A stretch of 64,000 nucleotides of DNA from NCBI RefSeq assembly GCF_036227105.1, contig NZ_CP109434.1, positions 1,368,001 through 1,432,000 of the forward strand, written 5' to 3'. The position numbers were made by a program, and so were the translations under genes. Below are positions 18,001 to 25,179 of this stretch, piece by piece; the stretch's first letter is position 1; each line of letters begins with the position of its first letter. The notes under the pieces are model-generated. The model ran no database searches. It was not told the DNA's origin and saw only the letters and a program-made list of their open reading frames with translations. Origin of the DNA: Amycolatopsis sp. NBC_01488 (lineage in GTDB: Bacteria > Actinomycetota > Actinomycetes > Mycobacteriales > Pseudonocardiaceae).

Positions 18001-18322
18001 CGCGGCGACCGGATCGGACGCGCAGGGCACGGTGACCGTCACCTACACCGACGGCTCGACGCAGCAAGGGGCCCTGGGCCTGTCGGAGTGGCTGCTGAAG
18101 GGCGGTGACGAGACGCCGCAGTTCGGGAACACGGTCGTCGCGAAGGTGCCGTACGTGAACTCGGCGTTCCCGAGGTACATGTTCCGGCTGCAGCGGCCGT
18201 ACACGTCGTACCTGTTCGCGACGGCGCCGATCGCTCTCGACCCGGCGAAGCAGGTCCGCAGCATCACCCTGCCCACCCCCGGCGCAGGACAGGCGCACAT
18301 CTTCACCTACGCGGTGTCCTGA
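15062..18322 (+). CDS. Secreted GH92 exo-alpha-mannosidase
   Basis: 1086-residue exported enzyme. A signal peptide of about 24 residues ends near ATAE. The GH92 family marks follow: [40 protein letters not shown], the [18 protein letters not shown] segment, [18 protein letters not shown], and the late [21 protein letters not shown] carrying the catalytic acid region. GH92 enzymes are calcium-dependent alpha-mannosidases acting on mannan or N-glycans. About 250 C-terminal residues form beta-rich modules with the look of an NPCBM/NEW3-type domain. The ATG at 15062 follows GGGAGGAAGAGC. A LacI-type operator precedes it, so mannose or mannan induction is likely (inference). Confidence 0.93.
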   Translation: [1086 protein letters not shown]

Positions 18323-18326
18323 CGAG

Positions 18327-18372
18327 GTCGTGAGTGAGAAACAGCGTTCCAACGCTGTTTCTCACTCACGAC
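18327..18372. terminator. Bidirectional terminator, perfect 46-nt palindrome
   Basis: A 22-bp left arm (18327-18348) and a perfectly complementary right arm (18351-18372) are separated by CC. It lies between the convergent GH92 gene (stop 18320-18322) and the small putative immunity gene, whose stop codon (18366-18368) is inside the right arm. Poly-U is lacking, as is common in high-GC actinobacteria. Confidence 0.85.
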
Positions 18373-18626
18373 CCGGGCAGCAGGCCGACGGCGCCGCGGG
18401 CGACCTGCGCCCAGGCCAGCCGGCCGAAGAGGTAGTGGCACGCCACCTGCTCGCTGGTGAACCGCGCCCAGTCGTAGCGGTTGCCCTGCTCCCGCCAGAA
18501 GACCTCCCACGCCTCGTCCTCGCCCTGCATCAGGCACCAGGCGTTGTCGACCTCGGCGCCCAGGGAGACGACCTCCGGCGGCACGCCCAGCACGCCCAGC
18601 CAGCGCTGGATCGACTGCGTGTTCAT
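18366..18626 (-). CDS. Small protein coupled to the TNT toxin, putative immunity factor
   Basis: 86-residue, Trp-rich, mildly acidic cytoplasmic protein with no signal peptide or membrane helix. Its ATG shares one base with the stop of the TNT gene (TGATG), so the two are translationally coupled and made together. The sequence includes RFTSEQVACHYLFGRLAW. I know no characterised homologue; function is inferred from position, since a small gene directly behind a polymorphic-toxin gene is typically its immunity partner. It is not obviously similar to the M. tuberculosis TNT antitoxin IFT, which is about twice as long. Confidence 0.65.
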   Translation of the reverse strand: MNTQSIQRWLGVLGVPPEVVSLGAEVDNAWCLMQGEDEAWEVFWREQGNRYDWARFTSEQVACHYLFGRLAWAQVARGAVGLLPGS

Positions 18627-19594
18627 CAGTCCTCTTCCCCCTTGGCCTCGGCGAGGTAGCCGAGGGTCACGAGCTCGTCGGCGGCCAGCAGGGCACGGTA
18701 CCGGGTACCCCCGCCGACCTGGCCGAACCAGTTCGCGGTCTCCGACCGCCACATCGGCACCGCGCGCACGACGACGTACCGGCGGTACTCCGCGTCCAGC
18801 ATCCCGGGCGGCAGCGAGCGTTCCGCGAACGGTGTCCCGTCGGCGAAGAACACGCGGCCGTACGCCGGGCCGAAGCGGTCGAGCACGGTGTTGGCCGGGA
18901 CCATCACCGGTTCGGCGTGGTCGACGCTGCCCTCGGGGAACATCTCGCCCGGCGGCCACGCGTACTCCGGCCCGAGCTCGCTGTGCCCGACGACGAACCG
19001 GCGGATCCACACCGCCTGCGTCGCGTGGGCGTACGGCACGTAGCCCTCGGTCAGGTGCCGCGGCACCGGCCGCGGTGGCGCGGTCGGCGACCGGCGGAAC
19101 CCGGCGGTGACGTTGGTGAGCGCCTGGTCGTCGAAGATGAGCCGGGCGTCCGGGTGGTCGTTCGGGCCGAAGCCGTCCGGGTCGTCGGGCAGCGGCAGCT
19201 GCAGCGCCGGCTTGTCCATCGCCACCGGCAGGTGCCCGATCGGGAACATGTGCACGAGGAACAGCGCGACAACGCTTTCCCGCTCCTTGCGCGGCGAGCC
19301 GAGCGGCGGCAGCGGCGCGGGCGAGCCCGGGTTCGGCGGCGGGCCGGCCACCGGGGGCGGTGGCCCGGCCGGCGCCGGGGCGGGCGGGGCCGGGACGGGC
19401 GGGGCCGGGGGCAGCGGGAACGGCGGCAGCAGCGGCGACACCGCGTGCGGCCACGCCGCGGGGTGGCCCGAGGGCGGGGTCGGCGCCTCTTCGAAGGCGC
19501 CCGAATCCGTCAGGCCGTACCCGGGCAGCCGGATCGGTCCGGTGTCGAGGTCGGCCTCGACCGGTTCGGAGCCCGCCTCGGAAGGCTCGGTCAC
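18626..19594 (-). CDS. TNT-domain (NAD+ glycohydrolase-type) toxin
   Basis: 322 residues from GTG 19594, which has GGAGG 6 bp upstream; ATG 19600 is too close to that site. Residues 1-100 are a low-complexity Pro/Ala linker. Residues 105-230 are an uncharacterised globular part. Residues 236-315 are a TNT domain: NTVLDRFGPAYGRVF, the ERSLPP motif (R259), Y270/Y273, NWFGQ and GGGTRY (294-299), ending with LVTLGYL. TNT enzymes hydrolyse NAD+ and NADP+. The GGGT-x-Y position, normally Gln, is Arg298 here, which may alter activity. There is no signal peptide or WXG100 domain, so the delivery route is unknown. Confidence 0.82.
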   Translation of the reverse strand: MTEPSEAGSEPVEADLDTGPIRLPGYGLTDSGAFEEAPTPPSGHPAAWPHAVSPLLPPFPLPPAPPVPAPPAPAPAGPPPPVAGPPPNPGSPAPLPPLGSPRKERESVVALFLVHMFPIGHLPVAMDKPALQLPLPDDPDGFGPNDHPDARLIFDDQALTNVTAGFRRSPTAPPRPVPRHLTEGYVPYAHATQAVWIRRFVVGHSELGPEYAWPPGEMFPEGSVDHAEPVMVPANTVLDRFGPAYGRVFFADGTPFAERSLPPGMLDAEYRRYVVVRAVPMWRSETANWFGQVGGGTRYRALLAADELVTLGYLAEAKGEED

Positions 19595-19701
19595 ACCCAT
19601 CCTCCGGCTCGGTCGGTGCCCGCGGGCACTCTGTTCGACGCGGCCGCGGCGCTGCCGGTCCCCCTTGATACCGCACGCCGCACGTGCGGGTGCGGGCGAG
19701 G

Positions 19702-20631
19702 TCAGCTCAACGCGGCGACCACGCGGGACGGGCTCGGGCGGCCGAGCTGTCCCGCCATCCAGGCACTGGCCGCCACCAGCGCGTCCAGGTCGACGCCGGT
19801 AGCCACCCCGAGGCCGTCCAGCATCCACACCAGGTCTTCGGTGGCCAGGTTCCCCGTGGCCGACTCGGCGTACGGGCAGCCGCCGAGCCCGCCGGCCGAA
19901 GAGTCCACTGTCGACACTCCACATCGGAGCGCCGCCAGCGTGTTGGCGAGAGCCTGACCGTAGGTGTCGTGGAAGTGCACGGCCAAAGTACCGACATCGC
20001 CGAACAGCCCGACGAGGTTCTCGACCTGGCCCGCGGTCGCGACGCCGATGGTGTCGCCCAGCGAAAGCTGCGAGCACCCCATGTCCAGCAGGCGGCGGCC
20101 GGCGTCGGCGACCTGCTTGGCCGGCACGGCGCCCTCCCACGGGTCGCCGAAGCACATCGAGAGGTAGCCGCGCACGTCCAGGCCGGCTTCCCGGGCCCGC
20201 GTCACGACCGGCTCGAACATCGCGAACTGCTCGTCGAGCGACGAGTTGAGGTTCTTCCGGGCGAATGTCTCGGTCGCGCTGGCGAAGATCGCGATGTGCT
20301 CGACGCCGGCGTCGAGAGCGCGGTTCAGGCCCTTCTCGTTCGGCACCAGCACCGGGTAGCGGACGCCTTCGCGGCGGTCGAGCCCGGCCAGCAGCTGCTC
20401 GGCGTCGGCCAGCTGCGGCACCCACTGGGGGTGCACGAAGCTGGTCGCCTCCAGCGTGGTCAGGCCGGCACCCGCGAGCCGGTCGAGGAACTCCAGCTTG
20501 ACCTCGACCGGGACGATCGTCTTCTCGTTCTGCAGCCCGTCCCGCGGGCCGACCTCCCAGATCGTGACCCGCTCCGGCAGGTCACCCGCCGAGGGGACCC
20601 GCTCGGGCAGGCCCAGTTCGCGCGTGCCCAT
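19702..20631 (-). CDS. Hydroxymethylglutaryl-CoA lyase
   Basis: 309-residue TIM-barrel enzyme that cleaves HMG-CoA to acetoacetate and acetyl-CoA at the end of leucine degradation. Marks: VGPRDGLQNE at the barrel entrance (Arg and Asp of the active site), SLGDTIGVATAGQ, the metal-binding HFHDTYGQALAN and the signature GLGGCPYAESATGN with its catalytic Cys. The ATG overlaps the stop of the PH-domain gene by one base (TGATG), so it is the third gene of a birA-PH-lyase operon on the minus strand. A short GC hairpin (about 19672-19697) lies just past the stop. Confidence 0.93.
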   Translation of the reverse strand: MGTRELGLPERVPSAGDLPERVTIWEVGPRDGLQNEKTIVPVEVKLEFLDRLAGAGLTTLEATSFVHPQWVPQLADAEQLLAGLDRREGVRYPVLVPNEKGLNRALDAGVEHIAIFASATETFARKNLNSSLDEQFAMFEPVVTRAREAGLDVRGYLSMCFGDPWEGAVPAKQVADAGRRLLDMGCSQLSLGDTIGVATAGQVENLVGLFGDVGTLAVHFHDTYGQALANTLAALRCGVSTVDSSAGGLGGCPYAESATGNLATEDLVWMLDGLGVATGVDLDALVAASAWMAGQLGRPSPSRVVAALS

Positions 20632-21224
20632 CAGCGGCGTCGGTCGCCGCGCTGCGGACGACCGCCCTGGGGCGGCAGCGGCTCGGTCTGCTGGGGGCCG
20701 GGAGCGGCCTGGGAGCCCGGCCGGTAGTCGTCGTACGGGTTGTCGTTGACCTCGCGGTAGATCACCGTGTGCACCTTCTCGACGTGCGGGATGTCCTCGA
20801 ACCGCAGCGGCTCGTCCGACGCCGACTCGATGATCAGGGTGCCGCAGCCGAAGACCCGGTCGAGCAGGCCGTGCTCGAACTGGACGCTGTTGATCCGGCC
20901 CATCGGGATGTCGATGCCGGTGCGCTTGAGGACGCCTTCGCGGGCGATGAGGCGGTCGGTGGTCACGATGAAGTGGGTGGTGCGCCAGCGCACGAGCGGT
21001 GCCAGGAACAGCCACACGATCAGCACGAGGGCGACGACCCCGATGGCGATCAGCCCGACCGTGTTCCACGGCGAGCCGGCGTCCTTCGCGAGGATCGCCA
21101 GCCAGCTGCCCGCGCCCAGGGTGACCAGGAACGCGAGCGTCGGGAAGATCAGCATCTTGAAGTGCGGATGACTGTGCACCACGACGTGCTCTTGCTCGCT
21201 GAGCAAATCATCCGGATAAGCCAC
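20631..21224 (-). CDS. PH-domain (bPH2/YdbS-like) membrane protein
   Basis: 197 residues. Two transmembrane helices (about 25-45 and 55-80) are followed by a bacterial PH-like domain with TTHFIVTTDRLIAREGVLKRTGIDIPMGRINSVQFEHGLLDRVFGCGTL, and a disordered Pro/Gly/Arg tail. The family function is unknown, though it is placed at the membrane. I chose GTG 21224 because GGGAG sits 8 bp upstream; an upstream TTG at 21239 is also in frame. The same gene lies next to birA in mycobacteria (Rv3278c, recalled). Confidence 0.85.
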   Translation of the reverse strand: MAYPDDLLSEQEHVVVHSHPHFKMLIFPTLAFLVTLGAGSWLAILAKDAGSPWNTVGLIAIGVVALVLIVWLFLAPLVRWRTTHFIVTTDRLIAREGVLKRTGIDIPMGRINSVQFEHGLLDRVFGCGTLIIESASDEPLRFEDIPHVEKVHTVIYREVNDNPYDDYRPGSQAAPGPQQTEPLPPQGGRPQRGDRRR

Positions 21225-21309
21225 GGCGGACGCTCCCAAGGTCGGTGCGGCGATGTCGCTTCACCGTACCGGCGAGACGCCCGGCCGGTGCGTGCAACGC
21301 CCCGAAGAA

Positions 21310-22107
21310 TCAGGCCGGGCGGACGTGGACCACGTCACCCGCGAAGACGGTGTGCCGCCGGCCGCCGGTCGTGTCGACCTGGAGCTGGCCGGCGGCGTCG
21401 ATGTCGGCGGCGCGGCCGGTGAGCGAGGTGCCGTCCGGCAGCTGCACCTCGACGTCCTGGCCGAGGGTGGCGCAGTGGGCGCGGTAGTCGCCCAGCAGGC
21501 CCGCCTCGGTGAGGTCGCCGCCCGCGAGCCGCCAGCGCTTCTCCCGCTCGTCGAGCTCGGTGAGCAGCGCGATCGCGACGTCGGTGCGGTCGGTGTTCGT
21601 GGCACCCAGCTCGGCGAGCGACGTCGCGGGCAGGCCGCCGGGACCCGGCTGGACGTCACCGAGGGGCAGCACGTTCAGGCCGATGCCGAGCACGAGCGAC
21701 GGCGGGTCCCCGGCGACGGCCTCGGCGAGGATCCCGGCGCACTTGGCGCCGCCGGAGAGGACGTCGTTGGGCCACTTCAGCACGGCGTCGACCCCGACGC
21801 CGGCCGCGGCCGCCCGGACGGCGAGCCCGGCGACGAGGGAGAGTGAGCCCAGCGCCGTGAACGGGACGCCCGGCCGCAGCGCCACGCTGAGGTACAGCCC
21901 GGCGCCCTTCGGCGAGCTCCACGTCCGGGCCCGGCGACCCACCCCCGCGGTCTGTTCTTCGGCGAGCAGGACGGTCCGGTCCGCGGCGCCCTGATCGACG
22001 GCTTTCCGCAGGTCGGCGTTGGTGGAGCCGGTGCGCTCCACGACGTCGATCTTCGCGTACCGATCCTTGAGTGCCGCGCTCAGCCGGGCAGCGTCGATCT
22101 CAGGCAT
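21310..22107 (-). CDS. birA: Biotin--[acetyl-CoA-carboxylase] ligase
   Basis: 265 residues. This is the enzyme-only form of BirA, without the N-terminal DNA-binding domain. The biotin-binding GSTNADL, the GVGRRARTWSSPKGAGLYLSVALRP segment (GRGRxGR-type loop) and LKWPNDVL with the conserved Lys are present, as is the C-terminal SH3-like part (GRAADIDAAGQLQV). It attaches biotin to the carboxyl-carrier domain of the alpha subunit at 47626-49419. It is divergent from the NlpC/P60 gene across about 80 bp. Confidence 0.95.
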   Translation of the reverse strand: MPEIDAARLSAALKDRYAKIDVVERTGSTNADLRKAVDQGAADRTVLLAEEQTAGVGRRARTWSSPKGAGLYLSVALRPGVPFTALGSLSLVAGLAVRAAAAGVGVDAVLKWPNDVLSGGAKCAGILAEAVAGDPPSLVLGIGLNVLPLGDVQPGPGGLPATSLAELGATNTDRTDVAIALLTELDEREKRWRLAGGDLTEAGLLGDYRAHCATLGQDVEVQLPDGTSLTGRAADIDAAGQLQVDTTGGRRHTVFAGDVVHVRPA

Positions 22108-22188
22108 GTGTCCACCATATGAGAGTCCCCCTAACGTGCAAGCTACTCGGTCGTTCACCAAGAGGTGCGCTCTTCTAAGTTGGACCCC

Positions 22189-23214
22189 GTGACGACCAAG
22201 CCGACCTCCTGGGCTCGCGGCGCGGCCCTGCGCGGCCTCGTCGCGCTGCCGCTCGTCGCGGGCCTGGTCGCCGCGGGCTGGCTGCTGGCCGACCGCTCCC
22301 CCGAACCCGCCCCGGCGGCGCCCCTGCCGGTGGCGCGCGACGCGGCGTCGGGCCCCTCGGTCCTCGAAGTCAGCGCACCCGTGAAGGCGCAGGAGCCGGG
22401 CCAGGGCGCGTCCGGCCAGGGCGGCAAGACTCCGCTGCAGCAGTGGGCCGACCAGCTCGCGGGGCCCCTCGACATCCCGGCGGCCGCGCTGATCGGCTAC
22501 GCGAACGGCGAACTGGCGTTGCGGAGCGAAGACCCGTCGTGCCACCTCTCGTGGGTGACACTGGCGGGCGTCGGTTCGGCGGCGTCGAACCACGGCCGAG
22601 GCGGCGGCAACCTCCTGGGCCTGACCGCGGCGCAGGCCAAGAAGTACGGCGGCGAAGCCCCGATCGCGGCCGGACGCGCGTTGTGCGCGAGCGGCACGGA
22701 CCTCGGCTCGGGCCCGGGCTGGTGGAAGGCGATCGCGGCGTACCACCCGGGCAGCGACACGGAGCTGTTCCGCCAGCGCGTCCTGGGCATGGCCCAGCTG
22801 TACGCGACGCTCTCCCTGGACCCGGCGTCGGCCTCGGCACCGTCCGTCCGCGCGACCCGCTTCGCGCTGGGCCAGCTCGGTCTCCCGTACGTCTGGGGCG
22901 GCAACGGCCCCGACGCGGGCGCGGCGGGCTTCGACTGCTCGGGCCTGACGAAGGCGTCGTACGACAGCGCGGGGGTGTCGCTGCCGCGGACGGCGGACAG
23001 CCAGTTCCGCGCGCTGCCGCCGGTGCCGGCGTCGGAGGAGCCCCGCCTGGGCGACCTGGTGTTCTACGGCAGCCCGGCGACGCGCATCCACCACGTGGGG
23101 CTCTACCTGGGCAACGGCCTGATGATCAACGCCCCGACCGAGGGCCAGGCCATCCAGATCCACACGTACCACTCGAAGGGCGACGACTACGCGGGCGCGG
23201 GCCGTCCGGCCTGA
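22189..23214 (+). CDS. NlpC/P60 cell-wall hydrolase with inactive lytic-transglycosylase-like domain
   Basis: 341 residues. An N-terminal membrane anchor or signal (about 12-35) and an Ala/Pro linker come first. Next is a lytic-transglycosylase-like domain (DIPAAALIGYANGEL... PSCHLSWVTLAGVGS). The C-terminal NlpC/P60 domain has Cys in GFDCSGLTK and His in RIHHVGLYLG. In related actinobacterial enzymes the transglycosylase motif reads VESxHGR with a catalytic Glu; here it is AASNHGR, so that domain is probably only structural. The P60 part would cleave peptidoglycan peptide cross-links outside the membrane. Its 3' end overlaps the convergent flavin reductase gene by 28 bp. Confidence 0.88.
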   Translation: MTTKPTSWARGAALRGLVALPLVAGLVAAGWLLADRSPEPAPAAPLPVARDAASGPSVLEVSAPVKAQEPGQGASGQGGKTPLQQWADQLAGPLDIPAAALIGYANGELALRSEDPSCHLSWVTLAGVGSAASNHGRGGGNLLGLTAAQAKKYGGEAPIAAGRALCASGTDLGSGPGWWKAIAAYHPGSDTELFRQRVLGMAQLYATLSLDPASASAPSVRATRFALGQLGLPYVWGGNGPDAGAAGFDCSGLTKASYDSAGVSLPRTADSQFRALPPVPASEEPRLGDLVFYGSPATRIHHVGLYLGNGLMINAPTEGQAIQIHTYHSKGDDYAGAGRPA

Positions 23215-24260
23215 GCCGGCGTTTTGCCGATGGCCGCCGAACAGCTACCGGCGACGTAACCGGCGGCCCCACCGCCGTAGTAGGTCGCGGGGTCGCTGGG
23301 CACGAGCGGCAGGCCGAGCGCGAACCGCGTCACGAGGTCGGGGTTCGCGACGAAGTGCCGGGCGTACGACACGGCGTCGGCGATCCCGGCCTCGATCACG
23401 GCGTCGCCGGAGTCGCGGTCGAAGCCGTTGTTCACGATCAGCGAACCGCGGAACAGCCGTCGGTACCGTGCGAACCCGGCGAAGTCCGGCCCGGCGTCCG
23501 GTCCGCGGAGGTGCAGGTAGGTCACCTCGAGTGAAGCGACCAGCTCGTCGTATTCGGCGCGCAGGGATTCGTCCACAGTGCACAGTCCACCGGTCCACCA
23601 CGGCGAAAGCCTTACCCCGACGGCGATCCCGGCGGCACGCACGGCGTCGACGACCTCCAGGAGGAGCTTTCGCCGAGAGCGCCCGTACGCGTCGGTGCGG
23701 CGGTTCAGCCGCGGGTGCAGGAACTGCGCGAGCAGGTAACCGCCGTTGGCCGCCACCTCGACACCGTCGAAGCCGGCGCGCCGCGCGTTCTCCGCCGCGT
23801 GCGCGTAGTCCGCGACGACCGCCCGGATTTCGGCCGCGCTCATCTCGCGCGGCGTCACGGTCGGACGCCGGCCCGAAGCGGTGTGCACCGTCTCCTCCGG
23901 GTTCACCGCCGACGGCCCGGCCGGCCGTTCGCCGAGGAAGTCCGGGTGCGACACCGCGCCGGTGTGCCACAGCTGCACCACGATCCGCCCGCCGAGCGAG
24001 TGCACGACGTCCGTGACGAGCCGCCACCCGGCGACCTGGTCCTCGGCGTACACCCCGGGGACGTCCAGGAAGCCGACGGCCCGCTCGCTCACCCAGGTGC
24101 CCTCGGTGACGATCAGCCCGGCGCCGGCGCGCTGCGCGTAGTAGGCGGCCTGTAGTTCGCCGGGCACGCCGCCGGGAACGCGCGCGCGGGTCGTCGGCGC
24201 CAGCACCACGCGGTTCGGCAAGCGCCATCCGCCCAGGTCGGCCGGGGTCAGCAAGCTCAT
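23187..24260 (-). CDS. Old Yellow Enzyme-like flavin oxidoreductase, altered active site
   Basis: 357-residue TIM-barrel FMN protein of the alkene reductase/OYE family: LPNRVVLAPTTRARVPGGVPGELQAAYYAQRAGAGLIVTEGTWV, QLWHTGAVSHPDF, and the late phosphate loop NNGFDRDSGDAVIEAG...ARHFVANPDLVTRF. The motif normally HGANGYL, which supplies the His/Asn (or His/His) pair that binds the substrate carbonyl, reads AANGGYL, so both residues are lost. The YGGSxENRxR segment is also shortened to YGRSRRK. Substrate and even activity are uncertain. It is divergent from the ECF sigma gene across 64 bp. Confidence 0.85.
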   Translation of the reverse strand: MSLLTPADLGGWRLPNRVVLAPTTRARVPGGVPGELQAAYYAQRAGAGLIVTEGTWVSERAVGFLDVPGVYAEDQVAGWRLVTDVVHSLGGRIVVQLWHTGAVSHPDFLGERPAGPSAVNPEETVHTASGRRPTVTPREMSAAEIRAVVADYAHAAENARRAGFDGVEVAANGGYLLAQFLHPRLNRRTDAYGRSRRKLLLEVVDAVRAAGIAVGVRLSPWWTGGLCTVDESLRAEYDELVASLEVTYLHLRGPDAGPDFAGFARYRRLFRGSLIVNNGFDRDSGDAVIEAGIADAVSYARHFVANPDLVTRFALGLPLVPSDPATYYGGGAAGYVAGSCSAAIGKTPAQAGRPAPA

Positions 24261-24324
24261 CGGTCACCTCTCGTCGCCGTGGTTCGTCGGGAGTGCGACG
24301 GTGGGTGCGATCGAAAGGTGACCG

Positions 24325-25179
24325 ATGGACGAGCTGGCCGAGGAGTTCGAGGCGGAACGCGGCAGGCTGCGCGGGCTGGCCTTCCGGCTGCTCGGTTCGG
24401 CGGCCGAGGCCGACGACGCCGTCCAGGAGGCGTGGCTGCGCCTGAACCGCGTGGACTCCGTCGACAACCTGGCGGCCTGGCTGACGACGGTCGTCTCCCG
24501 CGTCTGCCTCGATGTCCTGCGCTCGCGGAAAACCCGGCGCGAGGAGCCGTTCGACGCGGTGCCGGAGCCCGCGGCCGACACCGATCCCGCCGGCGAAGCC
24601 GAGCTGGCCGACTCGGTCGGCCGTGCGCTGCTCGTGGTGCTGGACGCGCTGGGCCCGGCCGAGCGGATCGCGTTCGTGCTGCACGACCTGTTCGCCGTGC
24701 CGTTCGACCGGATCGCCCCGGTGCTGGACCGCACGCCCGTGGCGGCGAAGAAGCTCGCGAGCCGTGCGCGGCACCGGGTTCGCGGCACGTCCCCGCTGCC
24801 CCCGGCCGATCTGAGGCGGCACCGACGGGTGGTCGACGCGTTCCTGGCCGCGGCCCGCGGCGGCGACCTCGGCGAGCTCCTGGACGTGCTGGCGCCCGAC
24901 GTCGTCCGCCGCGCCGACGCGGCCGCGCTGCCGCCCGGAGCGGCCCTCGAGACGCGCGGGGCCCGTGCCGTGGCCGAGGAGACGCAGGTCTTCGGGAAAC
25001 GGGCCCACTTCGCCGAAGCGGCTCTGCTGGACGGCGCGGTCGGCGTCGTCGTGGCCCCGCGCGGCCGGCTGCTGCTCGCCCTCGCGGTGACGGTCGAGGG
25101 CGAGCGGGTGGCGGCGTACGAGGTGATCGCCGACCCCGCCCGGCTCGCCGCGCTGCACGTCACGCTCCTCAGCGCTTGA
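24325..25179 (+). CDS. ECF sigma factor with SnoaL-like C-terminal domain (SigJ/ECF41-like)
   Basis: 284 residues. Sigma region 2 (AFRLLGSAAEADDAVQEAWLRL... AWLTTVVSRVCLDVLRSRKTRREE), a linker with VPEPAADTDP, then region 4 (LGPAERIAFVLHDLFAVPFDRIAPVLDRTPVAAKKLASRARHRVR). The C-terminal 110 residues form a SnoaL_2-like domain, as in ECF41-type factors, where it acts as built-in inhibitor and activator without a separate anti-sigma factor. Such factors usually sit beside the oxidoreductase genes they control, and an OYE-like gene is divergent here. The ATG at 24325 follows AAAGGTGACCG. The 3' end overlaps the convergent RibD-type gene by 11 bp. Confidence 0.88.
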   Translation: MDELAEEFEAERGRLRGLAFRLLGSAAEADDAVQEAWLRLNRVDSVDNLAAWLTTVVSRVCLDVLRSRKTRREEPFDAVPEPAADTDPAGEAELADSVGRALLVVLDALGPAERIAFVLHDLFAVPFDRIAPVLDRTPVAAKKLASRARHRVRGTSPLPPADLRRHRRVVDAFLAAARGGDLGELLDVLAPDVVRRADAAALPPGAALETRGARAVAEETQVFGKRAHFAEAALLDGAVGVVVAPRGRLLLALAVTVEGERVAAYEVIADPARLAALHVTLLSA

